Source of the DNA: Timema cristinae
Lineage: Eukaryota > Arthropoda > Insecta > Phasmatodea > Timematidae
Reading direction: 5' to 3'
DNA: 64,000 nt
Assembly (NCBI GenBank): GCA_039000515.1
Contig: JBCFYV010000024.1
Span: 44,134,019 to 44,198,018 of the forward strand
The notes under the pieces were generated by a model. It was not told the origin of the DNA, made no database searches, and saw only the letters and a program-made list of their open reading frames with translations. Below are positions 45,787 to 56,977 of the stretch, piece by piece; position 1 is the first letter of the stretch, and every line of letters starts with the position of its first letter. A program made the translations under genes and the position numbers.

Positions 45787-46257
45787 AATTTATGAATAAT
45801 AGGCTTATGCATAAGTAGTATATATGAATTATATACAAAAATTTTATATATAACTGTTGTATTCATAACATGCATGTATATTTTTCAGACGATGTTTATT
45901 TAACATCTATGTTGAACATATATTTTTATATGAGATGTTCCATCCGTGGCAAGAATGAACTTGGACTTAAGAATTTGGATCACATCGGTTGCGTTCGGCC
46001 AGCCTCGGCTACCTTTCGTGAATTATTCCACCACCCACTACCAGCGATCCCTTATCGGCCATACGACTTTATTTATGTTCGCGTAGGTACAAACGGTCCT
46101 CTTAAATTCTATTCCTGATAAATTAACCCGCACTAAAGAAATGTTACCCCCAAATCCAATTTCTCAATTTAAACATTAATGAGCGACAGTTACCTTCTCT
46201 TAAGGCAATAATAAATTTGTTTGGATAGTCATTTTATTCTTCTACTCCGTGAATTAT
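45787..46257. other. Unrecognised; GC-richer centre
   Basis: 45940-46110 is GC-richer, within an 82-codon plus frame (45870-46118) ending in NGPLKFYS. The composition is not low-complexity, but I recognise no family and see no clear splice sites. Unresolved. Confidence 0.3.
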
Positions 46258-46336
46258 AACACCCTACGCGTCTGGGATCGCCACTTAATTACAATTATGG
46301 AATAGGGATAAGAAGGGATAGTTTAGAGGAAATGTA
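46258..46336 (-). mobile_element. SINE-A tail/body relic left of the pogo-like element
   Basis: ACACCCTACGCGTCTGGGAT and TTAATTACAATTATGG to GAGGAAATGTA. A second SINE-A (-) at about 46975-47150 (GAGGAAACGTATCTGCATAT, CCAGCCGGTATTCCAACCC) lies on the far side. The two overlap in content, so they may be two copies rather than one split copy. Confidence 0.5.
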
Positions 46337-46951
46337 CAGTAAAACCCCGTCAGACCTGAAGCCGTTTGTCCGAAATTCCGGATAATCCAAATACAATTTT
46401 CAGAAAACGTGGGTGAAAAACAACAAACTTAAGTCAAATGAAATAAGTAAATGTTATTGATAACAAACTCAAAGTTAAAAGAGAATTATATGAAACTAGT
46501 GATAATAAATGTAATTATTTTCATATAATAACACTCATTCAACTGTAATTTCACCCTCTTAAGTGCCCACGTGGTTCAATGCGTTACTCTCGCAGTAGAC
46601 TAGACTGCCGATGACGGGGAGGTCGAGGTTCGAATCTCAATCGGGTATACTGTGGGTGGTTTTTCCGAAATAGTTTTTCACTCTCTATCCACGCAAATGC
46701 ATGAACACTTCCTATAAATATGACCTTCCTCATCCATAGAACCATTAGCGTAATTAGTAGGGGCTTACATAAGGGTATGACCCGAACGGGTAGGTAGTAA
46801 GACGCTGTGCTAGGAAAAACCATGTAAATTTCAGATTTGTGAAAATATACTGTTTCCCTGCCAACCCTTCCGTATTTTCCCGCTTAATCCGAAATTTCGC
46901 TAATCCGAACAAGCTTCGGTCCCAATTAGTTTGGTTAAGGAGGTTTTATTT
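46337..46951. mobile_element. pogo/Tigger-like non-autonomous element with a SINE inside
   Basis: Left end CAGTAAAACCCCGTCAGACC after a TA. The right end, reversed, reads AAATAAAACCTCCTTAACC. Both subterminal regions carry TCCGAAATT/TAATCCG-type motifs (TTGTCCGAAATTCCGGATAA and CTTAATCCGAAATTTCGC), as in Tc1/mariner elements of the pogo/Tigger branch. Without the SINE it is about 360 bp and non-coding. The right TA is degraded. Confidence 0.6.
46564..46815 (+). mobile_element. SINE-A within the pogo-like element
   Basis: Near-complete: GCCCACGTGGTTCAATGCG, B box GAGGTTCGAATCTC, body ACGCAAATGCATGAACAC, tail CCCGAACGGGTAGGTAGTAA with a 4-bp internal duplication. Confidence 0.85.
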
Positions 46952-47150
46952 TGCGAGGATTGAAAATAAAAATTAGTCTAAATTAGAGGAAACGTATCTG
47001 CATATGTGTGGATGTAAAGTGGAAGGCCAAATATAAAATAAAAATTTACCACACCCAGCCGGTATTCCAACCCTTACCATCCCGTAAATAGCAAAGAGAC
47101 CGGACATGGTATATTCATTAGTCCAGATCTTACCGATGCGGGCTTTGGAT

Positions 47151-47932
47151 AACGTAAGTGGGTTTTAAAATATTTCGGCTCGGATAGTATTTAATCTGGA
47201 ATCATTTATATTTGACTAAGTCTTACACTCTCGTTTTAAACAACCAAGAATGTTCTCAGTTTCTATGGTTATTCTACTGTTGGAAACAAATTTATGTAGC
47301 ACTTAAGTGATTATATACATCACTGACGTATATACGACTTAAATTTGTTTTGGGGATTTACAAAATTATCTACAAGGCCAATGTTGAAGTCGTTCCAGGA
47401 AAATATCTACATACATCTTCAATGGGCACAAGGCCAGAGTGTGAAATTTTCTTAATGAATTCCGCCTCTACACTTACTTTTTTTTTTTTGTAATCCCTTA
47501 GGCAAATTATTAATGCATTGTACTGTGAACTTTTTATTTTATTTGTTGTTACGTCAGGCCTACAGGAAACGGAAGTACAGCAACTAAATCAACCCAAAAA
47601 GAAAAAGGGATGTTAATTTATGTAGTTAGTATTGCATTGGGAATAGCCTATACAAAAAACTTCATGCCAATGGAAGTTCTATATCTTTTTTTTTATGATA
47701 CGGCAACGTTAATTCTTTTTGTTTATTGTTTTCTAAATTAAATTTTACTCATGAAAGCATACCATGTAAATGTGAACTCTGTAATCTATGTTTTAAATTT
47801 ATAAGAAAAGTTAAGAGGTCTACTATCGACAAACTTTATGTACATTACATTTAAAAAAAATACATTAAAAAAGTTTCTTGGCAATGTCAATTCTCTGAAT
47901 TTAAAGAGGGTTTGCTAGTCATCCCCCCCCCT
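47151..47932. other. No gene seen
   Basis: AT-rich spacer; short poly-T and poly-C runs only. Confidence 0.45.
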
Positions 47933-48163
47933 TTTATTGGTAGACGCATGGGTTGTGGCGTCAAACTAATCTGGTCTTGTTTTTTAGTGATTGGGAAGTC
48001 GGGGTTTGAATCCCAGTCGTGTGTACTTAGTTATTTTTAATTAAAATGATTATTCACTCTTCTTGTCTGAAAATGTTAGTACATTTTACTAAATTCTATT
48101 CACTAATTCATATTCTAATAACATAAATATGCGGATAATCTGGATGTTTAGTAAGGCGTGATG
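47933..48163 (+). mobile_element. SINE-A, diverged subtype
   Basis: TGATTGGGAAGTCGGGGTTTGAATCCC-type head (box region GGGGTTTGAATCCC), body CTTGTCTGAAAATGTTAG, tail TGGATGTTTAGTAAGGCG. The same subtype follows at 48203. Confidence 0.7.
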
Positions 48164-48202
48164 CACCCCGTTAAAGACGTGATAAATTATTTGACATCTC
48201 AC

Positions 48203-48410
48203 CCACGCCGGTGGGCACGCAGTTTAAATGTCGAGCACATTTAGTTGGTTTGCCAGTGACGGAGAAGTCGGAGTTTGAATCCCATCTTGGTATATTTAGG
48301 TGTTTTTTTTCCCTAAATGGTTCCCCACTCTCTTCCCTCACACATTTTGGTATATTTACTTAAAAATCTACTTCCTCATCTCTACCATACTATAGTAATT
48401 ATAAGCAAGG
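48203..48410 (+). mobile_element. SINE-A, diverged subtype, second in series
   Basis: Head ACCCACGCCGGTGGGCACG, TTTGCCAGTGACGGAGAAGT, then GGAGTTTGAATCCC. The tail is lost. A third, tail-only piece (GAATGGTTATTAAGACGTAG) is at about 48580-48700 in the same orientation. Confidence 0.7.
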
Positions 48411-48949
48411 ATGCAAAAAATGTGGTTACTAATTTTCTTTTATACAAATAATAGATATCAAAAGTAAAACACACTTAACTAGTTCAAAGAAAAAAAAAAT
48501 TAATTTGTAAAGTTTTTTAATGTGTTTTTGAAGTGTGTCTGTTAAATAGTTTATAGTGAAATGGAAAGAAGACTGCCTTTCCTCATTGGTTTCCCCATAT
48601 CTTACTCCACGAATACTCGGGTGCATTTCCTTTAAATTTTATCTTCATCATTATTGTAATTAAGTGTGGACAGCCTGAATGGTTATTAAGACGTAGTACA
48701 TTAGATACATATATTATTTTAATGTTTACAAATAATTTTCATTCATGATATCTTCCATAGTTTGAAAATGGTGGCCATTTAATTTACAACGTTAATTAAA
48801 TCTGGTTTGTTTTTTTTCCTTCGGGTTTTATTTTAAATCAACTTGTAGTTTTAGTACAGATTCGCACTGTTATTTACACAAATTTTAATACCACACAGTA
48901 CTTAAGGTCTCAGTGCTTAAAAGTTCATTTTTATTACTATGAAATTGTG

Positions 48950-49430
48950 GGTGGGGATTGGGAAGATTAAATGAAAGATGGCCAGGGAAGAGATTTAGAC
49001 ACGACGTTGAAAGACGTGTGAGACGAAAAAAGAAAGAAAGAATGAAAAGAAAAAACACAACGGGGAAACAATCACAATTTTTATCCCATCATCCCGCCAC
49101 TATCCTTCCCCCCCACACCCCCTCTTCCTCTTTTTTATTTCAAACCCTAGTGAGTCGAACTCATTGTTTTCCTGTCTGAACATCCCTAACCACCCGACCG
49201 ATAAATCCCCCCTCCATCCACCACCCTCTCCACCCACAATCCCGGCACCCCATCCGAGACCATCATCGCCACAAATCCCACCCTCGACCAATCCGTCTCC
49301 ACGTGACGTCATACGTCTCCCGAGGGGGTTTCAAGACCAGGAGAGGATCTTCCCCCCACCCCCTCAACCCAACCTTTCTTCCTACCCTGATTCTTCTCTT
49401 CACGTCTGCCCTCTCTCTACCGTCATTTGA
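48950..49430. promoter_or_regulatory. C-rich, non-repetitive island (candidate regulatory DNA)
   Basis: Purine-rich then strongly C-rich sequence, far from the background composition, without SINE similarity. It contains GACCAATCCG (CCAAT motif) and the CACGTGACGTCAT composite. Proline-rich frames on both strands (70-88 codons) follow from the C-richness. A promoter or enhancer is possible; no transcript evidence is available here. Confidence 0.35.
49300..49311. promoter_or_regulatory. Overlapping E-box and CRE
   Basis: CACGTG (49300-49305) overlaps the perfect palindrome TGACGTCA (49304-49311). CACGTG binds bHLH(-ZIP) factors and TGACGTCA binds CREB/ATF-type bZIP factors. A CCAAT motif lies about 15 bp upstream. 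Function is inferred. Confidence 0.4.
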
Positions 49431-49649
49431 AGAGAAAAATGGAGTCCATTTAGTCTCTTACAATATCAAGTATATATCAATATAAGGAGTCTTAATTTAT
49501 CTCCCGGGGTTGGTTGGATACCTCTATTTCCCAACACCCCAAAATCAATAAGACCCACGCAGCGTTTCATTCGTACCATAATTCACAACATTTTGTAATT
49601 ACGTTACTCATCTTTCCTGGGAACTTCCATGATACACAGTCCAATTTTC

Positions 49650-49860
49650 GTAGGTTAGACAGCTAGAAAAGTTACTAGATCTACTTTCACGTATTCATAC
49701 GTCAAGTCATGTGATCTGTAGATGCCACTAGTGATATATATTATAATCTATAAAATAACACTGATAATATAGTAAAACTATTTCAATATTGACACAAAAT
49801 GTTTTTGAATTTCTTGAACTGTCCTTCCTGTGAAAATTAGACTGTAGTTGATTTGGTCCC
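49650..49860 (+). repeat. Dispersed repeat J, copy 2
   Basis: CTTTCACGTATTCATACGTC, AAGTCATGTGATCTGTAG, CACTAGTGATATATATTA, AACACTGATAATATAGT, CCTTCCTGTGAAAATTAGAC. The clearest copy. Confidence 0.65.
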
Positions 49861-51500
49861 CTCTAATTTTGGACCTTTTTTTCGAAAGTCCAATATAGTG
49901 GCTAAATAAAGGTTCTATCTCTATCAGTCTCGCAATTTTTTATTTTTTTGGTCTAATTTTATAATTTTTAAAATCCGTTTAAATTTGTTGGTCAAAGTGA
50001 CCAGGACGGATGAATTTGAAGAGGCTTTAAGAGACTACAAATTTCAGGGAAAAAAAATCCACGCCTATTGGAACTTAAATGTTGAGCTCATCTAGTATAG
50101 TTTGTACCGCCCTCCTTCTCTTCTAATGGACAAGGACAGGCGCACATATACATAAACTAAAGAGGGCCTTAAAAAAAAATAGCAAATGATTAATTGCAGA
50201 AGAGCAGTAGGACCACATAAATGCGAATAGGTCTTCAGTCTGACCTATACAACAATTTGCTGTCATGAAGCCTTCCCAACCATCACCCGTTATTTTGTAC
50301 TATCAGTCAAGGGGGGAAAGAGGCGAGAATCCTTGGAGTAAAAACAATGACCTTTTTACCTTCAATAGTAAATTAGATTGCATGTGAAGTAAATAAATAT
50401 TTATTTGGAAAATGTAACGATATATATATATATATGAATATAGGTAACAATAAATAAAAATATATATATTTATATAGATATATGAAGAACAGGGCTATGC
50501 CCATGATAATACTGTTGTACCGTTGCCATAACATTTGTCCTAACAATTATTTCCAAGATTAATATATAACTTCTCTATGGGTCTCCGCGGCAACCCTCAG
50601 TATAATGACAACAATAACTAGCTGCCACAGGCCAACAATCCGCGTTTCAAAATCGGATTGAATCATATGACTTAGAAAATTCAATTTAAAAACACAACTA
50701 TTTATGGCAACCAAAATCTATCTTTTAAAAGGAGATAGTAAATCATGGACTTAGCCATAAAAAATAAGTACAAACAATATTTAGCCTTAAGGGCTATAAT
50801 CATTTCCCATATTATCCAGGCATTACGCCTTAAAAGATGTAAGATCAAAAAAAATACAAAGAGATAATGTCCCTCATGGTTTTAACCATTATTTACCACG
50901 CCGGAAGGGCAAAAACTCCCAATAATACATTTAACCTGTAATAAAATATATTACGACACGTTGGGCTACGTAATTAATCATGTTTACAAAAAATAGTGAT
51001 TTAACCCAAAATAACAGAAAGTAAGCCCACAATTAATTTTGTATATACCTAGGGAAAAAATCCCATCCTAGAGCAAGTGTCTAGCGACACGGTTGATTCA
51101 AGAAGTGAGTTTACAACACAAACAGAACCCGTATATAAACCGTTATTCTCTGAGGGGAGGGAACATAGGGGAAACAAAAGAACATCAAAGAACAATCACA
51201 CGGAACAGAGGGAAGGGGTCGTAAGTCACCAAAGGAAACAACTAGATCATTGGAGGGGCGCGTAGAACATCACGTGTCTATCACGAGGTTATTCCCATGA
51301 TGCAACGGGCGACCTCACGCTCAATGTGCCACACCTTTCACTCGTTTAGTCTTTTTTTCACACTCGGTGCAGAAAAATGCTCGCGAACAGGGATGTTGTT
51401 TAACGAGAGTCGAGACACACTAGCCGAGAAACGGGGCACTTCTTGGTGAGTACAATATTGTTTATTCTTCGGTGTTCATTCGCCAGTATATCCTTCATGC
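49861..51500. other. Non-coding 1.6 kb with many short hairpins
   Basis: No SINE and almost no open frame. Short hairpins recur: GGGCTATGCCC (about 50493), AGCCTTAAGGGCT (about 50782), GGTTTTAACC (about 50878), GTGTCTAGCGACAC (about 51078). A TATATAAA at 51132-51139 precedes a GC-richer stretch, which could be a promoter or LTR-like edge, but no partner repeat is present. Confidence 0.3.
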
Positions 51501-51529
51501 TTGTAATGTTGATGTCAATCAACGTTACA

Positions 51530-51700
51530 AGTTGGCCATGGAGGTCAGGGTTTGAATCATGGCCTGGCTTACTGAGAATGTATTTTCATATATAGTTTCC
51601 CACTCCATCCACGCAAATTTGGGCGAATTTTCTTTAAATTTCACTAAACCCCACCCTACTAATGTAAATAAATGCGTATAGCTTTGACGTGTATTTAGAA
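51530..51700 (+). mobile_element. SINE-A, head truncated
   Basis: TGGAGGTCAGGGTTTGAATC, GGCTTACTGAG, CCATCCACGCAAATTTGGGC and an eroded tail. Confidence 0.65.
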
Positions 51701-52077
51701 AAAAGACAAACTGTCATAAAATGGCAACATTACCCTCAACAAACTATAGTTGATAGGCCTATTCAACACATATCTTATAATTATATTTGTAAGCTTATGT
51801 TTCACGTCCTGTGAGCAATTGACGAGTACAAATGTGATATATTAATTACTCATTATTGGGGATTTTAACAGCCCTTCCCTCAGCATACTAACCGTACTAA
51901 TAGATAAAGTTTAGCTTGAAAAACCATAAAACGTCCCTAAGTCCAGTTTTATGCATTTTCCATTTTACAACACACAAACTTGAAGCAGTTTAATAATTAT
52001 TTTTTAAATTATTTTTAAAACATATTTTCTTAATTTTATTGTATTTTTTAAAACTGGTAAAATATGTTCTTTAAATC

Positions 52078-52300
52078 GGAAAATGGCAATTGGTCACGGG
52101 CATGACTTTTGACTCAAAACGCCAATGCTCTAACCACTGAGCTATCCAGGAATCGTACCGTGCCCAGGGTCGTTCTTCACTCAAATCACAAACGTTTGTG
52201 GTATCTGACAACTCGCGATCTTAATTTGATCACTCATATGTAGCTGACGATTTACACACGTCCATCACAAACTCTGTCTTAAATATTCTGTAAAGTGGAA
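52078..52300. mobile_element. FB-D copy 3, right end missing
   Basis: Left tRNA-like end (ACTTTTGACTCAAAACGCCA, ACCACTGAGCTATCCAGG), a shortened left arm, then right-arm sequence GCGATCTTAATTTGATCACT and ACACACGTCCATCACAAACT. It lacks the right tRNA-like module. It shows the intact TTAA site where MITE-P entered copy 1. Confidence 0.75.
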
Positions 52301-52432
52301 CTATTTATTTGACACCTGATACAGGTAAAATAATTATATACCGCATCGAGAAAACATAATTCCCACATGTTGAATACGCAAACTAAGTTTCAGGCTCGTC
52401 TAACCTAGTTTTCCGGTGAGTGCACGTTGGGT

Positions 52433-52600
52433 ATAAACTTAGATGGGTGTACTATAGGATTTATAATTTTCCAAAACAGTTATCCCACTCTTCCGCCACG
52501 AAAGTTTAGGTAAAATCTACCCTAAATTTTGTCTTCTTCGTCCCTGATCCATTAGTGTAAATATGCTAATAACCCGGACGAATAATGAAACGTGGCGCAC
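52433..52600 (+). mobile_element. SINE-A 3' part
   Basis: ATGGGTGTACTATAGGATTT, CTTCCGCCACGAAAGTTTAG, tail ACCCGGACGAATAATGAAAC. The head is not recognisable. Confidence 0.6.
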
Positions 52601-52673
52601 AGAAAAAACAAACATGTTTCTTACTAAGGGAAAGTTTTGTACCCTAAATTGTTAATAGGAAATACCTTTTTTG

Positions 52674-52882
52674 ACAGATGGTAAAGCTATTATATCTATG
52701 TTCACGTATTCATACGTAAAGTCGAATGATATACAGCTGTCATCTTTGATATAAAAAAAAATATATATCCATAGACAATAACATTAATATTATTGTAAAA
52801 TGTTATCAATGTTGGCCGCAAAAAATACGATCGTGCTTCCTACAAAATCCTTCCTATGAAAATAGGACTATAAGCCATCAGT
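52674..52882 (+). repeat. Dispersed repeat J, copy 3
   Basis: GACAGATGGTAAAGCTATTA, TTCACGTATTCATACGTAA, AGCTGTCATCTTTGATAT, AATCCTTCCTATGAAAATAG. It includes the 5' segment that copy 2 also has. Confidence 0.6.
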
Positions 52883-53519
52883 CGAGAAACCTGAAACCAA
52901 GTAACGCCTTCATCAGCTCTGTCCACCTGCCCCCGATAAACTTTCCGAACCATGACAACAAGTTTAGCTCCTCCTCAAGAAGTGGATTGAATCAACACAA
53001 GTTATTAAGCCTCTCTCTTCTTCACCTAGGAACCAGAATCTAGAAGGAAAGAGAGAAAGAGAGAGAGAGAGAGTTAAAGCTTAAGTGGCACATCGGATCA
53101 ACTAATGTTAGAGACAATTCCTCGTCGCACCCCAGTCTCTTCCATCCTTTTCTAGAAGCCTTCCCTTTTACCAAACATTATATAAAGTCTTAACCTCGCC
53201 AAAACTATAACTAAAACAAAACTTTCCTTCACAACTCTGCCTGAAGCGTCCCTCTGCGGGAACACAAGGGGCACAACGTGGAGTAGGGCTGAAAGGGGGG
53301 GGGGGGGAGCGAAGTGAAATGTTCAAACAAAACATCCCTCAAGGGAAATAAGAGAGAGGGAGATAGCTATATATATATATACAAGAGAGAGAGAGAGAGA
53401 CGAGTTGACTTTCTAAAATCGAAAACTTCTCTTAAGGAGGAAAGAGAGGGAGGCATGTTTTTTTTTAAAGCGGTAACAAAGTAGTCATTCAAGAGAAAAG
53501 GTTGGTTCCTCGCCTGAGT
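52883..53519. other. Unique-looking spacer with GA and G runs
   Basis: (GA)n tracts at about 53058-53073 and 53384-53400, and poly-G at 53295-53307. The rest is not repeated in the window. The 60-codon minus frame near 53367-53549 is low-confidence. Confidence 0.35.
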
Positions 53520-54060
53520 TAGGGGTTGAACATTGGAGTCAGAAGTCAAACCCCTTAGAGCGGGGTTCAGTGGTTGGAAGTGGGGGTTGTTTCAGGGACC
53601 TAGAAAAATTTACAGCTACCGGGTCAATCTGTTTAGAGAACAATGAATGACCTTTCACACTTTGGGAGAAAACGTGAGATTTCTGTTCAACAACTTTGTA
53701 ATTAACCTCCCCCCTACCAACCCCACGTCAACTTACTCTTGTCGTAGCTGTGAAGTCATAGGGGTCGGAAGGGAGGGTTGGTACGTTAAGGTTTCTGAAA
53801 AACGTGTGTGGGAGGGGGTATATATGCGTGTGAGGACAAGTGGGGAAGGTTTTGTCTCGCTGTGGAGGTACGGAGTGGTTGTGCCCCTCAAGGGACCACT
53901 GTTTCCACCCTCCACCTCCCCAAACCCCTTCATCCCTAAATCCTCTCCTTTTCAAGTCCCAGAACTGGAACTCTAATGGCAGCCCATTTCACAGTCCACG
54001 GAACCCCTTCCGGGGGCCCACTGGGACCATGCAACGGACCCACATCCCACCCTTCTCTCT
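53520..54060. promoter_or_regulatory. GC-richer island with a TATA-like element
   Basis: About half GC, non-repetitive; overlapping frames of 66-109 codons on both strands without motifs. GTATATATGCG at about 53818 within GGGAGGGGGTATATATGCGT resembles a TATA box in GC-rich context, followed by a CT-rich run at 54050-54070. It could be a gene start whose exons leave the window's resolution. Unproven. Confidence 0.3.
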
Positions 54061-54335
54061 CTCTCTCTTTCTATTCCCTTCTCTTTGTTTATTATCATTC
54101 CTCTTACGGCTACCGTTTCTTTCCTAAAGTTATTCTACTCTTTTTATGAGGATCGTAAAATAATATTCTATATTTTTATGAAACCTCATATGTAGAAATG
54201 TATGTATTTTTTTATATGTATAAATCCTTCCTCAACTTTTAGGTTTTTTCCCACCGTCGTAGCACGTTTTAATGCTCATTCTGGCCATTTTAAACTGAAT
54301 TAATATTAGAAAAGGAACCGGAACGAAGAGGTTAA

Positions 54336-54720
54336 GGTGGTGGAGTGTAGGGAATGTGAGTTAAGGTAAGTGTTTTTGATGTTTTCATAGAATTTTTTTT
54401 TTGTCAAAATAAATCAAATATTGCTCCAGTAGAAACACACATTTTAATTTTCTTCACATGGTGATATCGACAGTTCTTGAATATCTCTCATTAGCGTTGC
54501 GGTATTAGATGATAACTTTTTCTTTTATTAAAAAATTTATCATTAAATTCCAGAACACCCTTAACAAATATTCAAGAACTGTTGATATCACTGTGTGAAG
54601 AAAATGTAACTCTTTGTTTCTATTGAAGAATTATCTTATTTACTTTGGCCAAAAACAATGTTTTGATATAAAAAATATTCAAAAATACTGCCCTTAAGTT
54701 GTGTTTGCTACACTCTCGCT
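54336..54720. mobile_element. MITE-P copy 3
   Basis: TTAA at 54332-54335 and 54721-54724. Ends GGTGGTGGAGTGTAG and (reversed) AGCGAGAGTGTAG. Interior ACAGTTCTTGAATAT and ATATTCAAGAACTGTTGATA are exact inverted partners. It is more diverged at the ends than copies 1 and 2. Confidence 0.8.
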
Positions 54721-54724
54721 TTAA

Positions 54725-55883
54725 GTTGACAAAAATAAATCCTTTCTACACAATCACTTATATAAAGAGAAAAACACAAAATATTATATTACTATTATAC
54801 TATACTGTTATTTTTTTTACTATTTTCAGCCCAAGTTATATTGTAGAGCGTATTTTTCTTTTTTTTTTAAGGAGGTTATATCCACTTCAAAGTAATTGAA
54901 ACTACATTAACGGTATAACTAAAATGTATAGAGCTAGTTTTAAACATCAAAAGAGTTATATTTCAATTCCATGGAATATCATTTCATTTTTCCTCCTCTC
55001 TCTTTTCACAAATAATGTTAGTCGGTAATATGATAATTTGTCCTGTAACTTCTTTTTGATCTTTCAAAATTTAACAACACACGCCCTATGTCAAATTCAG
55101 AGAACTCATATCTGCAAAGCAATCAGAAACACTAATTATGTTACGTAGGATACAAATATAACGATTTGATACATTTTCATAGCTTTTAAAAATGAGGAAA
55201 AAATGGCATAATGGGATCCACAGGACCAAATCAATGTCATAATTAAACTCAAAACTGGTAATATAGGATTTATTTTGTGTTCAACACTAGGTATGAAGTA
55301 TACGCATTAGGTTAAGAATGTAGATGAAATATATAGATATATAGGTCAGTGGTAGACAGGAGACACACAAAAAAAAAACATTAAAAAGTTAATTTAAATA
55401 TGTGCCATTTTATTTTTGAAAAACATAATGAAAAGTAGTAAGGAAACAAATTTTTAAATGTAATAATAAAACTTCACTTCACTTCACTTCACTTCTCAAT
55501 ATTTGCTAATTTATAAACTTTTATTTATTCTAACCTAAATTAAATCTGTCTTTTTCTGCCTTAACTTCACACTTGACTTAAACTAATAAGTTTATATTAT
55601 ATGTATTTTAATGTGTTATCTGTATATGTGACATATATTATTTTAAATGTTCTTAACTCTTTTGATATTATGATGGAAATATAGTGAAGTTCCCAAATTG
55701 TCAATCCATTCTAATTTATGTTACTTAATCGGTGTTTTTATATCTTATATACTAGTTGATCTTTGGACTTTAAAACTCAAAATTTCAAAATATCTTCTCA
55801 CATTGAATTCTAATATTACATTTATGTGCCATTTTAGAAAAAAAATATTCTAAATATTGTTTAAGTAAGGAGTGGATATAATT
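54725..55883. other. Spacer with (ACTTC)5
   Basis: A short perfect (ACTTC)5 repeat at 55471-55495. Otherwise AT-rich and non-coding. Confidence 0.4.
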
Positions 55884-56001
55884 AAGAGTTAAGACTTAGA
55901 TATATTTGTTCTCAAAATATATTAAAAAATTAACTTGGTTAACTTTTTAATTAATTTTTTAAATATATTTTGAGAACAATATATGTTAAGTCTTAACTCT
56001 T
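55884..56001. repeat. 50-bp-arm inverted repeat
   Basis: AAGAGTTAAGACTTA...TTGTTCTCAAAATATAT pairs with ATATATTTTGAGAACAA...TAAGTCTTAACTCTT around a centre near 55937. A few mismatches only. It may be a tiny foldback element or hairpin. Confidence 0.85.
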
Positions 56002-56977
56002 ACTAATCATGTGCGTTAATTGACCTTGTTTCTGAGTTATAATAATGTTTGTTCTTCGGTAATATGGAGCTGTTTTAACACAGGAAGTGCTCAAAATGGC
56101 CACTTTGGTCCTGTTTAACATCCAAGTTTAAATTGTCGTATATCGAGAAGTCATTGAGCAGACGAACGCAAAGGGTGAGGAAAATAATGACCAAAGGCGA
56201 AGAGAAAGGGAAAGGAAATGCTGGCTGGTACTAGCTAAAATATTTCTTTCATTAGCTAGAAAGGAAATAAAAAAATTTGTCAAAACCGGCTAAGAGAATG
56301 AAATTGATTTCTGATTCAACACGTTCATCCTTCGGTTGATTTTGGAAGTAATGAACAACCGGTATTTATCGTTATTTTCCCTTGGAGACAAGTTTTAACT
56401 AACAATTGGTTTTAACGGTCAGAGACTCAAGTCAATACTGGTTTTTGACTGGTCATACGGGTATTTAATACAGGATTTTTAGTGGTGTACACAAGTATTG
56501 TTGACTATTTTGTTCGTTCTAGAAATAACTAGTTAAAACTGGTACTAACACAGGACTTTGCTTGATCCTGAGGAAATTTGGCTTTAACGGGTTTCGGTTT
56601 CCAGTTGTAACATGTATATAGCCAATAAAATTGAGTTTTTGGTTGTGATTGCTCTCTTTTTCCTACAAACTAAACTTATCAGGTAAAATACAAGTAGTTT
56701 ACATATTCAAAGTTGATATACGAGAATAGTAGTATAAACTACCAATACCGGTTGGTATCCGCTCTACTCTCGCAGTAGAATAGATTGCCGATACGGTTAT
56801 TTGAAATATATTTTTATAAAACCAATAGTTTATGAGGTATTGGTCAGATTTTGTTTATTGATGACTGGGAAGTTTAATGTTATCCTCTTTGGTGATCGGA
56901 TATTTTACTAAGAATCAAATAGCCAAAGCTATTATATTTATTTTAGTGAGGATTTACTCGCATCTAGATATCATATT
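56002..56977. other. Spacer with SINE-A scrap
   Basis: A head scrap at 56747-56800 (CTCTACTCTCGCAGTAGAATAG then GATTGCCGATACGG), body lost. No gene seen. Confidence 0.4.

Noticed and set aside
45870..46118. 82-codon plus frame ending NGPLKFYS
   Set aside because: GC-richer and not repetitive, but no domain or splice context. Left as unrecognised sequence.
49100..49430. Proline-rich proteins on both strands
   Set aside because: C-rich composition opens several frames at once; no motif or splice support.
50401..51440. LTR retrotransposon or LTR
   Set aside because: A TATA-like motif is present, but no matching second LTR, primer-binding site or pol sequence appears in the window.
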